A stretch of 38,923 bases of DNA from DAOTXN01 sp034435435 (GTDB taxonomy: Bacteria > Chloroflexota > Anaerolineae > S140-20), in contig DAOTXN010000012.1 in the NCBI GenBank assembly GCA_034435435.1, positions 1-38,923 of the forward strand, written 5' to 3'. Below the pieces are notes generated by a model. That model was not told where the DNA came from. It searched no databases and saw only the letters and a program-made list of their open reading frames with translations. Positions within the stretch are counted from its first letter, which is position 1. Each line of letters begins with the position of its first letter. This document shows positions 1-8,415 of this stretch, piece after piece. A program made the position numbers and the translations under genes.

Positions 1-364
1 CCATCTGCGCCTTGAGCTTGGTCTGAAAGTCCGCCGGGATCGGCTCATAGTTCACCGTCACCTCCGGACACACCGCCTGGAAGCGCTCGATGCTGTCACG
101 GTAGATCTGTTGCTCCGTCTCGTCACCCCAGCCCGAGAACGTGATCGTCGCACCTTCTTCCACTGCTATAGGGCATTTGGCTGCCGCTTCTCCCATTGGG
201 GCTTCGGTCGGTTTGACCTCGGGCGCCTTTGTCGGCTCGGGCTTGGGCGCCTCAGTCGGTGTGGGCTCTGGCGTGTTCGTCGCCTCTTCGCCGCCGCCAC
301 AGGCTGTGACCAACATGGCCACTGCCAGCAGCAGGCCCATCAAAATGTACCATTTGGCTTTCAT
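1..364 (-). CDS. Extracellular sugar-binding lipoprotein of an ABC importer (N-terminal part only)
   Basis: The gene reads leftwards from the ATG at 364-362 and leaves the window, so only about 121 codons are visible. The start is set by a strong AGGAGG ribosome site about 9 bases upstream. Residues 1-21 form a lipoprotein signal (two lysines, then a hydrophobic run) ending in the lipobox VTAC with the modified cysteine at residue 22. A Pro/Thr/Glu-rich tether (about 23-57) follows, then the start of a periplasmic-binding fold (ITFSGWGDE..., IERFQAVCPEV). This layout is typical of family 1 carbohydrate-binding proteins of ABC importers. The upstream LacI regulator and GH65 phosphorylase suggest the ligand is an alpha-linked disaccharide or oligosaccharide, but that is inference. 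The exact ligand cannot be read from this fragment. Confidence 0.85.
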   Translation of the reverse strand, partial: MKAKWYILMGLLLAVAMLVTACGGGEEATNTPEPTPTEAPKPEPTKAPEVKPTEAPMGEAAAKCPIAVEEGATITFSGWGDETEQQIYRDSIERFQAVCPEVTVNYEPIPADFQTKLKAQM

Positions 365-510
365 TTCTTTTCTCCCTCCTGCATAGACATGCTATGGCTC
401 ACACAATTTGAAAGTCGATAGGGCGTTCTTTTCCTTCGTAGCGATATGCTCTCACCTCCTGGACATTCTACCCATACCGTCTCTATCGTTTTCGCGAGGG
501 AGCCAAGCAT

Positions 511-537
511 GTTATAATGCAGCCGCTCCCGCTGTAA
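511..537 (-). promoter_or_regulatory. Candidate promoter for the sugar-binding lipoprotein gene
   Basis: Reading leftwards there is TATAAC at 516-511 with TTACAG at 537-532, a spacing of 15, or GCTTAC at 539-534, a spacing of 17. It lies about 150 bases upstream of the lipoprotein ATG and downstream of the candidate terminator of the preceding gene. The -35 match is weak, so this is tentative. Confidence 0.35.
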
Positions 538-553
538 GCGATATGGGAGTTGG

Positions 554-599
554 GGGAGCCGTTTGGAGTGTGTGTCAAGCTCAACCAAGCGGCTCCCCA
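554..599 (-). terminator. Stem-loop just downstream of the GH65 gene
   Basis: GGGGAGCCGCTTGG and CCAAACGGCTCCCC (minus strand, read 599 to 554) form a stem of about 14 pairs with one mismatch and a loop of roughly 17 bases. It begins 9 bases after the GH65 stop codon. There is no U-run, so it could be a Rho-independent-like attenuator or an mRNA-stabilising hairpin that lets the downstream lipoprotein gene be expressed differently. Confidence 0.5.
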
Positions 600-607
600 T
601 CGGTTCA

Positions 608-3463
608 TTACTTTTCGGATTGTTTCATCAACCGCGTCAGCCGGGTCAGCACATCGGCCCAACGGGCCCCGTTCAGGTCGGGCAGGACGACGTGCGCTTT
701 ACCCACGCGCTCGACCGGTCCCAATCCCACGGTCCACATCCCGGCTGCCAGGGCCGCTTCGACTCCTGAAGCGGCATCTTCGACGACCACGCATTGTTTG
801 GGTGGCAGCCCCAACTGCGCCGCCGCGTGCAAAAACAGGTCGGGCGCCGGCTTGTGTCGCTCTACGCTGTAGCCATCAGAAATCGCATTTACCCAGTCTC
901 CAATCTCCAATTTCCTCATCACCGTCCGCGCATTCTTGCTGGCTGAACCGATAGCGATTTTAACGCCAGCCCGGCGCAATTCCTCCAATAGCTCGCGCGC
1001 GCCCGGCAGTAAATTGTCGGGCGTCACCTCTTGGAGAGATTCCTGGTAATAGCGATTTTTGCGGGCCATCATCTCTTGCATTTGCTCTTCCGTGACCGGC
1101 CGACCGGCTAGCAAACGCCGCAGCGACTCGCGCCGGTCCACGCCCCGCAGGGCCTCGTTGGCCTGCCGGTCAAAGGAGAGGCCCTCCTCGTCGGCCAGGC
1201 GCTTCCAGCCCAGGTAATGAAATTCGGACGTGTCGGTGAGCACGCCGTCCAGGTCAAAGATCACACCCCGGATTTCGGATTCCTGCCTTTTGCTTTTCGG
1301 GTTCGGCTGTCGCAGGTCAAATTCGTACCACTGACCGTGGCGTTGGAGCCGGAACTTGAGCCGTCTCCAGTGAGACGGGAGCCGTGGTGTAGCGATGGGG
1401 GTTTTACCTGCCAGGCGCACGCCGCCAAAGCCAAAGACCAGCGCTTGCCACACGCCCCCAGCCGAGGCTGCGTGGGTCCCCTCGGCGGCGTTGCGTCGCA
1501 CGTCTTCCAGGTCCACCAACGCGGCGCGCATAAAGTGCTCGTAGGCCGCCTCGGGGTCGCCCAGGTCGCAGGCCAGAATGGCGTGGATCGCCGGGCCGAG
1601 CGACGAGCCGTAGGTGTGGTCGGTGCGCGGAGCGTAATAGTCCCAATTGACTTGCAACGTCTCTCGATCATAGCGCTCGCGCAGCAGGTAGAGTAACATC
1701 AGCACGTCGGGCTGTTTCAAGACTTGACAACGGTTGGCCTCTTTGATGCCGAGAATAGCCTGCATCGAACGAATGCGCGGCTCATAGTTGGCCCAGTTGA
1801 GGTCCTTCAGCTCGAAAAAGCCTTCAAATTGCTCCATTAGCCCGGTCTCCGGGTCGTGCAGCAGCCGTATGCAGCCGATGACATCGGCCCACCGCTTCAG
1901 CCGTCCGGGGGTCAGGTGCAGTTGCGTCTCCAACTCGGCCGCTCGCGCCGGGTCTTGGAGGCGCAGCCAGGCCAGCACCTCTAGCGCGGTCTCCAGGTGC
2001 CACTGAACCATGCGATTGGTGAACACATTGTTGTCCACGTGATCGTGATACTCGTCCGGGCCGATAACATCGCGGATCTCGAAACAACCCCGTTCGGCGT
2101 TTTCCTCGGCGCGGCTGCCCCAAAAAACGGCGGTGTCGAGAATGAGTTCTGCCCCGTAGCGGCGCATCCACGCGTCGTCGCCGGCAGTCCACCAGTAATT
2201 CCAGGCAGCGTAGGCCACGTCAGCCGTGATGTGCAATTCGATGTCGCCGCACCAGATGCGCACCAATTCCTTACCTTGTGAGCCGGGCACCCAGCGGGGC
2301 GTGACCTCGTCGCCGCTGTCGGCGCTCTCCCAGGCGAACATGGCGCCCTCAAAACCCTCGGCCGCGGCTTTGCGGCGCGCGCCAGGCAGGGTGTGGTAGC
2401 GGTAGGTGAGCAAGTTGCGGGCTACATCCGGTTGGGTGAAGGTGAAAAAGGGTACGACAAAGATGTCGGTGTCCCAAAAGATGTGCCCCCGGTAGCCAAA
2501 ACCGGTCAGCGATTTGGCAGGGATGCTCACCCGGTCGTCGTGGCGCGGGGCGGCAATGAGCAATTGGTACAGGCTGTGGCGGACGGCCCGCTGCGCGGTG
2601 TCGTCGCCCTCGATCAGCACGTCGCAGTCCCGCCAGACTTGCGCCCATGCGGCTTTGTGTCCGGCGCGCAGCGTGGTATAGTCGGGCAACGCATCCAGCT
2701 TGTCTCGGGCCGCCTGGAGTGGAGCCTCGACGTCCCGTGCGGAATAGATTGTCACGGTTTTTTCCAGTGTGACCGTTTGCCCGCGCCGGGCCTGATAGAC
2801 TGCCTCGACGACGGGATAGCCCTGGCAGCCACATGCCCGCGTTTGCGCATCGTCGGCCCCAGTCACCCCCAGCCGGACGGCCATGCCCAGCTCAATGGCC
2901 GTGTGGCGCGTGCGGACGTGCAGCCAGACCTGGTCATCACCCCCTCCCTGGTCGAGCCACTCCCAGTGCATCACGCCCTGGTTGTCGGAGTAGCCGTTGA
3001 GACCGGCCTGTACCTGCACCTGGCCCTCGAAATCCAGCGGCGTGACGCGGCATTGCAGAGCTAACACGTGAGGGTCGGCCAGGCTAACAAAACGCTCAAA
3101 ATCCAGGTCGAGGGTGTGCCCGGCCGGGCTGCGCCAGCGCAGCGTGCGCCGCAACACGGCCCGGCGCATGTCCAGCTCGCGCCGAAAGTTCAACACCTGG
3201 CCTTTGTCCAGGCGGAAACGTTCCCCGTTGACCATCATCACCAGCGGCAGCCAGTCGGGGCAATTGACCAGCTCAGCGTACACGATAGGCGCGTCGTCAT
3301 AGACACCATTCACAATGGTTGTCGGCCAGGCGCCGGGAAAATCCTCTTCAAAAGCGCCCCGTGTGGCCAGGTAGCCATTGCCCAGAGCAAATACAGTTTC
3401 CTTGTGATGCAGGCGCTCGGTATCCAGATCGGGTTCAACGATCAGCCAGTTTGTGTCTACCAT
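608..3463 (-). CDS. Fused family-65 disaccharide phosphorylase / beta-phosphoglucomutase
   Basis: This 951-residue protein joins two consecutive enzymes. Residues 1 to about 720 are a GH65 enzyme (maltose, trehalose or kojibiose phosphorylase family), with the family motifs RGHIFWDTDIF and GPDEYHDHVDNN. E471 in GPDEYH is the expected general acid. Residues 733-951 are a HAD-family beta-phosphoglucomutase, with the catalytic pair D737/D739 in FDLDGVLTD, the GSASKN motif, and the HKPAPD and VVEDAASG motifs. The expected chemistry is disaccharide + phosphate to beta-glucose 1-phosphate, then to glucose 6-phosphate, in the cytoplasm. The ATG at 3463 has an AGGAG site 7 bases away. The gap to the lacI stop is only 10 bases, so they are cotranscribed. 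Which disaccharide is used cannot be told from sequence alone. Confidence 0.92.
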   Translation of the reverse strand: MVDTNWLIVEPDLDTERLHHKETVFALGNGYLATRGAFEEDFPGAWPTTIVNGVYDDAPIVYAELVNCPDWLPLVMMVNGERFRLDKGQVLNFRRELDMRRAVLRRTLRWRSPAGHTLDLDFERFVSLADPHVLALQCRVTPLDFEGQVQVQAGLNGYSDNQGVMHWEWLDQGGGDDQVWLHVRTRHTAIELGMAVRLGVTGADDAQTRACGCQGYPVVEAVYQARRGQTVTLEKTVTIYSARDVEAPLQAARDKLDALPDYTTLRAGHKAAWAQVWRDCDVLIEGDDTAQRAVRHSLYQLLIAAPRHDDRVSIPAKSLTGFGYRGHIFWDTDIFVVPFFTFTQPDVARNLLTYRYHTLPGARRKAAAEGFEGAMFAWESADSGDEVTPRWVPGSQGKELVRIWCGDIELHITADVAYAAWNYWWTAGDDAWMRRYGAELILDTAVFWGSRAEENAERGCFEIRDVIGPDEYHDHVDNNVFTNRMVQWHLETALEVLAWLRLQDPARAAELETQLHLTPGRLKRWADVIGCIRLLHDPETGLMEQFEGFFELKDLNWANYEPRIRSMQAILGIKEANRCQVLKQPDVLMLLYLLRERYDRETLQVNWDYYAPRTDHTYGSSLGPAIHAILACDLGDPEAAYEHFMRAALVDLEDVRRNAAEGTHAASAGGVWQALVFGFGGVRLAGKTPIATPRLPSHWRRLKFRLQRHGQWYEFDLRQPNPKSKRQESEIRGVIFDLDGVLTDTSEFHYLGWKRLADEEGLSFDRQANEALRGVDRRESLRRLLAGRPVTEEQMQEMMARKNRYYQESLQEVTPDNLLPGARELLEELRRAGVKIAIGSASKNARTVMRKLEIGDWVNAISDGYSVERHKPAPDLFLHAAAQLGLPPKQCVVVEDAASGVEAALAAGMWTVGLGPVERVGKAHVVLPDLNGARWADVLTRLTRLMKQSEK

Positions 3464-3473
3464 GTAAACTCCT

Positions 3474-4508
3474 TCAAATCTGAGCGCTCAACGCCGTCGT
3501 GTCGCGCACGACCAGTTCCGGTTTAAGAATCACTTGCGATGGTGATGGCATCTGACCGCGCACGAGATCTATCAGCATGCTGACGACCCGTTCTCCCACC
3601 TCGGCGATGGGTTGGCGCAGACTGGTCAATGACGGGCGCAAAAAGTTGGTCACCGGTGCGTTGTCAAAGCCGACCACCGCCAACTCACGTCCCACCCGCA
3701 AACCCGCATCCGCGGCGGCGTTCATTACACCCATCGCCATCAGATCGGTGAGTGCGATGATGGCGGTGGGGCGCTCGGCAGCGGGCAGCGCCAGCCAGGT
3801 CTGCGTGCTCCGATAGGCGTACTCGTGAAAGTTCTCGGTGCGAATGATCCATGCCGGCTCCACCGGCAACCCGGCGCTGGCCATGGCATCCAAATAGCCC
3901 TGGAGGCGATATTGGCCGGTGAGGGAGTCTTCCGGCCAGGCCAGGCAGGCGATGCGCCGATGCCCTAACGCCCGCAAGTGATTTACGGCTTGCTGCACAC
4001 CATCTGCCCCATCTACGTCCACCCACGGGAAATCCCAGTCGGGGTTGGAACGACCGAAAGCCACAAACGGAAACCCCACATCCATCAGATAGCGGATGCG
4101 GCGGTCGTGTAGGTTTGTGTTGGACAGGATAAAGCCATCCACTCGCCCGCTGCGCACCATGTCACGGTAGACCTGAACCTCGTCATGGGGCTTGGGGCAG
4201 GGAAAAGTGAGCACGTGATAGCCACGTCGTTCAGCGGCCTCGGCCATGACGTGGAGGAATTTTTCAAGGATCGGCTCGAACTGGTCGGGTTGGGCCGGAA
4301 GCCAGGAGTAACCGATCATGCGACTCTCGCGGGCCTGCAAACCCCGGGCGATCACACTGGGGCGGTAGCCCAGCTCCTCGGCCGCCCGCAGAACGCGCTG
4401 GCGTGTCTCTTCCCTGACCGGGCGCGAGTTGTTGAGGACGTAAGAGACGGTAGCGGTGGAGACACCCGCTCTCTGGGCGACGTCGCGAATGGTTACAGAT
4501 TTGTTCAT
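3474..4508 (-). CDS. LacI-family transcriptional repressor of the disaccharide operon
   Basis: The 344-residue protein starts with the classical LacI helix-turn-helix (residues 5-26, VTIRDVAQRAGVSTATVSYV) and a hinge (YRPSVIARGL). A periplasmic-binding-like effector domain follows (VDGFILSNTN, VAFGRSN, RRIACLAWPEDS, AVVGFDNAP). I chose the ATG at 4508 because the HTH begins there as in the family. The longer frame upstream would have to read through an operator. No good Shine-Dalgarno precedes it. It is first in an operon with the GH65-phosphoglucomutase gene 10 bases downstream. Two palindromic operators upstream indicate autorepression, probably relieved by a sugar taken up by the nearby ABC importer (inferred). 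Confidence 0.92.
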   Translation of the reverse strand: MNKSVTIRDVAQRAGVSTATVSYVLNNSRPVREETRQRVLRAAEELGYRPSVIARGLQARESRMIGYSWLPAQPDQFEPILEKFLHVMAEAAERRGYHVLTFPCPKPHDEVQVYRDMVRSGRVDGFILSNTNLHDRRIRYLMDVGFPFVAFGRSNPDWDFPWVDVDGADGVQQAVNHLRALGHRRIACLAWPEDSLTGQYRLQGYLDAMASAGLPVEPAWIIRTENFHEYAYRSTQTWLALPAAERPTAIIALTDLMAMGVMNAAADAGLRVGRELAVVGFDNAPVTNFLRPSLTSLRQPIAEVGERVVSMLIDLVRGQMPSPSQVILKPELVVRDTTALSAQI

Positions 4509-4515
4509 GAGGTGA

Positions 4516-4529
4516 GTTAAACGTTTAAC
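4516..4529. promoter_or_regulatory. LacI-family operator 1
   Basis: GTTAAACGTTTAAC is a perfect 14-base palindrome with a central CG, the standard form of LacI-family operators. It lies in the 5' untranslated region, 7 bases upstream of the repressor ATG. Its centre is 53 bases from that of operator 2, about five helical turns, which would suit looping by one repressor tetramer or cooperative binding. Confidence 0.75.
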
Positions 4530-4566
4530 AAACAAAGCCGAAAAAAGGGGCGTCCCGGCGACACCC

Positions 4567-4584
4567 AAGTTAAACGATTAACTT
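4567..4584. promoter_or_regulatory. LacI-family operator 2, at the transcription start
   Basis: AAGTTAAACGATTAACTT has 7-base inverted arms around ACGA and shares the GTTAA..CG..TTAAC core of operator 1. It covers the expected transcription start, immediately downstream of the -10 box at 4591-4586, so a bound repressor would block RNA polymerase. Confidence 0.75.
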
Positions 4585-4585
4585 C

Positions 4586-4614
4586 ATCATAGCATATTCC
4601 AGAGAGCTTGTCAA
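4586..4614 (-). promoter_or_regulatory. Sigma-70-type promoter of the lacI-GH65 operon
   Basis: Reading leftwards, TTGACA at 4614-4609 and TATGAT at 4591-4586 are separated by exactly 17 bases. Transcription would start near 4579, inside operator 2. This is the best consensus promoter in the window. Confidence 0.8.
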
Positions 4615-4850
4615 TAGTTTCACGGAAACCTGTTATTACTCGGATAATTGGCAAAAGTTCGGTATAATTTAGAGAAGCCGGAGGCCACGCTGAAACAGGC
4701 TCAGATCGGCACGGCAGGCGCAACTATGGTAGCCAATGCCGCATATCCCACCAGCAGATCCCGTGGAGAGCACCCAATCCACGCCAAACGACGGGCAAAC
4801 TTGTCCCGCCTGAGAACATCCTCCATCTCGGCCAGCAAGGCAAACCTACC

Positions 4851-6293
4851 CTACAACTCATCCAACTCGCCCACGGTGTGCACCTTGAGAAAGTTAGTCT
4901 TGCCCGCGCCGCCAAACGGAATCCCGGCGGTGATCACGATCACGTCGCCCCACGAGACGATGCCGGCCTGACACGCCGCCTCGACCGTCAGCCGAATCAT
5001 CTCGTCGGTGCTCTCGAAACTCTGTACCAGCACCGGCTGCACGCCCCACACCAGCGCCAGCCGGTTGAGCGTCTTGGGGTTGGAGGTGGCGGCGATAACC
5101 GGCACCGGTGGGCGATGCCGCGCCACCATGCGGGCCGTCGCGCCCGACATGGTCGTCGTCACGATGGCTTTGGCCTGCACGGCCACGGCCACCTCCACCG
5201 TCACTTCGCTGATGGCCTGCGTGACCGCGTAAACGCAGGGGGCGTTAGTCGTGGCGTCCGCAAAATGCGCCCAACGCTGATGGGGCAGGTGCGCCTCGGC
5301 GTTGGCCGCGATGGTGCGCATCGTGTGCACCGCCTGGATAGGATAAGCCCCCACGGCTGTCTCGCCGGAGAGCATGACAGCGTCGGTGCCGTCCAGGATG
5401 GCGTTGGCTACGTCGCTGGCCTCGGCCCGGGTGGGACGCGGGTGCTCGATCATTGTCTGTAGCATCTGCGTCGCCGTGATGACCGGTTTCCCGGCGCAGT
5501 TGGCGGCCCGGATGATGCTTTTCTGGTGAAAGGGCACTTCTTCGGGCGGGGTTTCGACGCCCAGGTCGCCCCGCGCTACCATCACTCCATCGCTGACTTG
5601 CAGGATTTCGTCAAACACGTCCAGCGCTTCGGGCTTTTCGATTTTGGCGATAATGGGCAGGTCGGCGTCCTGCGCTTGGAGCAAGTGGCGTAGCTCCAAC
5701 ACGTCGGCGGGGCGGCGCACGAATGAAAGCGCGATAAAATCGACGCCCTGTTGGGCGGCAAACAGCGCGTCCTGGCGGTCTTTGTCGGTCAGCGACGAGA
5801 TGCGCAGGTGCGCGCCAGGCAAATTCACACCCTTGTGCGAGCCGAGCGACCCAGCGGCGATCACCCGACACACTAGGTCGGTCCCGGTCTTGCCGGTGAC
5901 GATAAGCTCAATCTGACCATCATCCAGCAACACGCGCTGTCCGATGGTCAGGTCGCGCACGATCTCTGGATGCGGCAGATGCACCTCTTCCGCCGAGCCT
6001 GGCACAGGGCGGGTGGTCAGGGTGAACTGGGCGCCTTGTCGCAGATGAACCTGATCCCCGACAATTTCTCCGACGCGCAGTTTCGGCCCCTGCAAATCGG
6101 CCATCACCGCGACCAGTTTGCCTTCCTCGGCCGCAACTCGGCGTAGCTCAGAAATGATGTGCGCGTGGGTTGTGTGGGCGCCGTGAGAAAAGTTGACTCG
6201 CGCCACGTCCATTCCGGCTTGCAGCAAACCGCGCAAGGCGCTTTCGTCGCCCGTCGCCGGTCCTAATGTACACACAATTTTGGTCCGACACAT
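4851..6293 (-). CDS. pyk: Pyruvate kinase
   Basis: The 480-residue enzyme converts phosphoenolpyruvate and ADP to pyruvate and ATP. It shows the N-terminal KIVCTLGPA and VNFSHG motifs, DLQGPKLRVG, the active-site signature IIAKIEKPEAL (K217), the metal/phosphate region VMVARGDLGVE and GKPVITATQML. A complete C-terminal domain ends in FLKVHTVGELDEL. I chose the ATG at 6293 because a GGAGG site lies 10 bases upstream. The in-frame GTG at 6302 is only 2 bases from that site. It is a single gene with its own promoter. About 230 bases separate its stop from the lacI promoter, and I see no convincing terminator or gene there. Confidence 0.96.
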   Translation of the reverse strand: MCRTKIVCTLGPATGDESALRGLLQAGMDVARVNFSHGAHTTHAHIISELRRVAAEEGKLVAVMADLQGPKLRVGEIVGDQVHLRQGAQFTLTTRPVPGSAEEVHLPHPEIVRDLTIGQRVLLDDGQIELIVTGKTGTDLVCRVIAAGSLGSHKGVNLPGAHLRISSLTDKDRQDALFAAQQGVDFIALSFVRRPADVLELRHLLQAQDADLPIIAKIEKPEALDVFDEILQVSDGVMVARGDLGVETPPEEVPFHQKSIIRAANCAGKPVITATQMLQTMIEHPRPTRAEASDVANAILDGTDAVMLSGETAVGAYPIQAVHTMRTIAANAEAHLPHQRWAHFADATTNAPCVYAVTQAISEVTVEVAVAVQAKAIVTTTMSGATARMVARHRPPVPVIAATSNPKTLNRLALVWGVQPVLVQSFESTDEMIRLTVEAACQAGIVSWGDVIVITAGIPFGGAGKTNFLKVHTVGELDEL

Positions 6294-6379
6294 CGTTCGC
6301 ACGGCCTCCTTCCTCCCGGAACTGCAAAATCAAGGCTTGACATCGCCCTGAAATTGAGAGATACTGATAGACAAGGTTG

Positions 6380-6385
6380 ATTATA
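6380..6385 (-). promoter_or_regulatory. Candidate -10 box for pyruvate kinase
   Basis: A perfect TATAAT (read 6385 to 6380) lies about 87 bases upstream of the pyk start. The -35 region 17 bases further (ATGCAC) is poor, so the promoter may depend on an activator or the call may be wrong. Confidence 0.4.
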
Positions 6386-6493
6386 ACACAAAACATAGCG
6401 GGTGCATTTCCTTGACCAGGGATACATGGCACACCCCTGTTGCGCTCAACGGCCATACGTCAGGGCGGTGTCAGCCCAATTGTGGGGTAAGCG

Positions 6494-6521
6494 TTCACAA
6501 ATCGCCAAACTGTGCTATAAT
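6494..6521 (+). promoter_or_regulatory. Promoter of the PAP2-ABC operon
   Basis: TTCACA at 6494-6499 and TATAAT at 6516-6521 are 16 bases apart, giving a transcript start near 6528 and a leader of about 98 bases. It diverges from the pyk promoter. The stretch 6303-6625 holds only these two promoters as far as I can see. Confidence 0.6.
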
Positions 6522-6625
6522 GGCAACCGTTTTCTGTTGCCCCCATCGGCTCTTCTAGCTGCGAGTGGGGCATTGTGTTTTCAGGTTTCACACGCTTTTG
6601 TCTAAACAGCGAAAAAGGCAACTCA

Positions 6626-7522
6626 ATGAATATGAGACAATTGATCAAAAAGCCACTCCTGCGGGAGGGAGCGACTTTGGTGGGCCTATATTGGCTTTAT
6701 TCTTCTATACGCTGGTTCGTGGCCCGCGATACTGCCTACGAGGCCGTGCACAATGCATACAAAGTCATTGAGCTGGAACGACAGTTGGGCATCTTTCACG
6801 AGCCGAATATCCAGGCCTGGCTCCTGCGCAACGCCACGGGCCTGGTCAAGTTTGCCAACTCTTTTTATACCTTTGGTTACTTTCCTATTCTGGGCTTGAT
6901 GGCCATCGTATTGTATCGATTTTACCCGGAACGCTTTCACGTCTTCAAATTGACTTTTCTGCTCGGCCTGGGATTTGCGCTGATCGGCTTTTCGGTGTTT
7001 CCGCTGGCTCCGCCGCGCATGCTGCCCGAATTCGGATTCGTGGACACGCAGGAGCTCTTGAGCGACAGTTTTTATAACCAAAAGACGGTCTTGAGCTTTT
7101 ATAATCCTTATGCGGCCATGCCCAGCCTGCATTTTGGATGGGCGTTGTTGATCGGCATCGCGGCTTTTGGTTTTAATCGTTACATCCTAAAAGTTTTCGG
7201 CGTGCTCTATCCAGCGATGATGGCGCTGGTCATTGTCACTACCGGCCATCATTATTTATTGGACGTTATCGGCGGGGGTATTGTCGTCAGTCTGGCGTAC
7301 AAGATTGTACGAACGGCCCCCTCGCTTGCCAAGAGTCGGGCGACCGGTCTGACGAGAACAAGCCAGGTTTCTTACAACAACGAGGTCCTAGCCCTCTCGG
7401 TTCATGTTCGAAGCAAGCCACCCAACCACCGTTGGTCCAAAGAGAAACAGAAAATCCTTCAGCAAAACAAGCTGCGCGTAACCCTGGCTGCCTACTTGAC
7501 CAACCAAAGGCCTCCCGTATGA
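6626..7522 (+). CDS. PAP2-superfamily integral membrane phosphatase/transferase
   Basis: The 298-residue protein has about six hydrophobic segments and the PAP2-type catalytic motifs PSLH (H169) and TGHHYLLD (H208/H209, D213). Two such histidines are the usual phosphoenzyme pair in lipid phosphatases and inositolphosphotransferase-like proteins. The arrangement with APPRMLP and PYAAMPSLHFGW resembles the inositol-phosphorylceramide-synthase-like branch. It probably acts on a phospholipid or polyprenyl phosphate at the membrane, substrate unknown. The start at 6626 has an AAAGG site 7 bases upstream; an earlier in-frame ATG lacks one. The last 60 or so residues are polar and unlike the family, and may be read-through of former intergenic DNA. 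Its stop overlaps the next gene (ATGA). Confidence 0.8.
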   Translation: MNMRQLIKKPLLREGATLVGLYWLYSSIRWFVARDTAYEAVHNAYKVIELERQLGIFHEPNIQAWLLRNATGLVKFANSFYTFGYFPILGLMAIVLYRFYPERFHVFKLTFLLGLGFALIGFSVFPLAPPRMLPEFGFVDTQELLSDSFYNQKTVLSFYNPYAAMPSLHFGWALLIGIAAFGFNRYILKVFGVLYPAMMALVIVTTGHHYLLDVIGGGIVVSLAYKIVRTAPSLAKSRATGLTRTSQVSYNNEVLALSVHVRSKPPNHRWSKEKQKILQQNKLRVTLAAYLTNQRPPV

Positions 7523-8415
7523 ACATGTTGAACGTGACGAACGTCTCGAAAAGCTTTGCTGCCACCCAAGCCGTGGATAGACTTTCTTTTGAAGTACGCA
7601 GCGGCGAGATTTTCGCCATGCTAGGACCCAACGGCGCCGGCAAGACCACGACCATCCGCATGGCGCTCGATATCCTCAAACCCGATTCTGGTAGCATCGA
7701 GGTATTGGGCGCGCCGCTAACCCAAGCCACACTTGATCGCATCGGCTATCTGCCAGAAGAACGCGGCTTGTATCGCAGCATTACGGTGCTCGATTGCCTC
7801 ACCTATTTGGGAACATTGAAAGGTATGAGCGCCAAAGACGCCAAAGCGCGGGCTCATGCACTGTTAGAGCGGGTGGAGTTGGGGCCGAACAAGCTACAAA
7901 AGGTGAGCGAGCTTTCGCGGGGCATGCAGCAAAAGGCCCAATTTGCTGCTACTATCCTTCACGATCCCGACTTGATCATCATTGACGAGCCGTTCTCGGG
8001 ACTGGATCCAGTAAACACTCTACTCATCAAAGAGATCATCTATGAAATGAAGGCTGCCGGAAAAACCATTATTATGTCCACCCACATGATGCACCAGATC
8101 GAAGAGATGGCCGATCGATTATTGATGATGGATCACGGGCAGCGCGTGTTATACGGTTCGGTAGACCAGGTGCGGGAGCAATTTGCCCTGAACGCCGTTT
8201 ACATAGCCGGAGAGGGTGATTGGACGAGGTTGCCCGGCGTGGCGCGGGTGCAGGCCGATGGTCGGGAGACCGAATTATTTCTGGAGGACGGCTTCAAGCC
8301 TGACGACTTGTTTGAGCATTTGGCCGGGAACCCGGCCTTTCGCGTCACCCGCTTCGAGATTGCCGTACCCTCGCTCAACGACATTTTTATCACCGTCGTG
8401 GAGGGCGCTGAATGA
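7519..8415 (+). CDS. ABC-2 type exporter, ATP-binding subunit (NatA-like)
   Basis: This is a 298-residue ATPase with Walker A GPNGAGKTTT, signature LSRGMQQKAQ, Walker B LIIIDEPFSGLD and H-loop STHMM. The C-terminal DUF4162-type extension is usual in ABC-2 exporters related to the Na+ exporter NatAB. The start is the ATG overlapping the PAP2 stop codon (ATGA), giving translational coupling. It powers the two permeases encoded next. Substrate is unknown; sodium, a lipid or a drug are all possible. Confidence 0.9.
   Translation: MNMLNVTNVSKSFAATQAVDRLSFEVRSGEIFAMLGPNGAGKTTTIRMALDILKPDSGSIEVLGAPLTQATLDRIGYLPEERGLYRSITVLDCLTYLGTLKGMSAKDAKARAHALLERVELGPNKLQKVSELSRGMQQKAQFAATILHDPDLIIIDEPFSGLDPVNTLLIKEIIYEMKAAGKTIIMSTHMMHQIEEMADRLLMMDHGQRVLYGSVDQVREQFALNAVYIAGEGDWTRLPGVARVQADGRETELFLEDGFKPDDLFEHLAGNPAFRVTRFEIAVPSLNDIFITVVEGAE

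Noticed and set aside
4615..4850. Possible terminator or small RNA between pyruvate kinase and the lacI promoter
   Set aside because: I found no stable stem followed by a U-run and no promoter pair in this stretch.
4648..4971. Plus-strand frame with a TATAAT at 4663-4668 upstream
   Set aside because: No -35 box at a proper distance, no ribosome site, and most of the frame is antisense to the end of pyruvate kinase.
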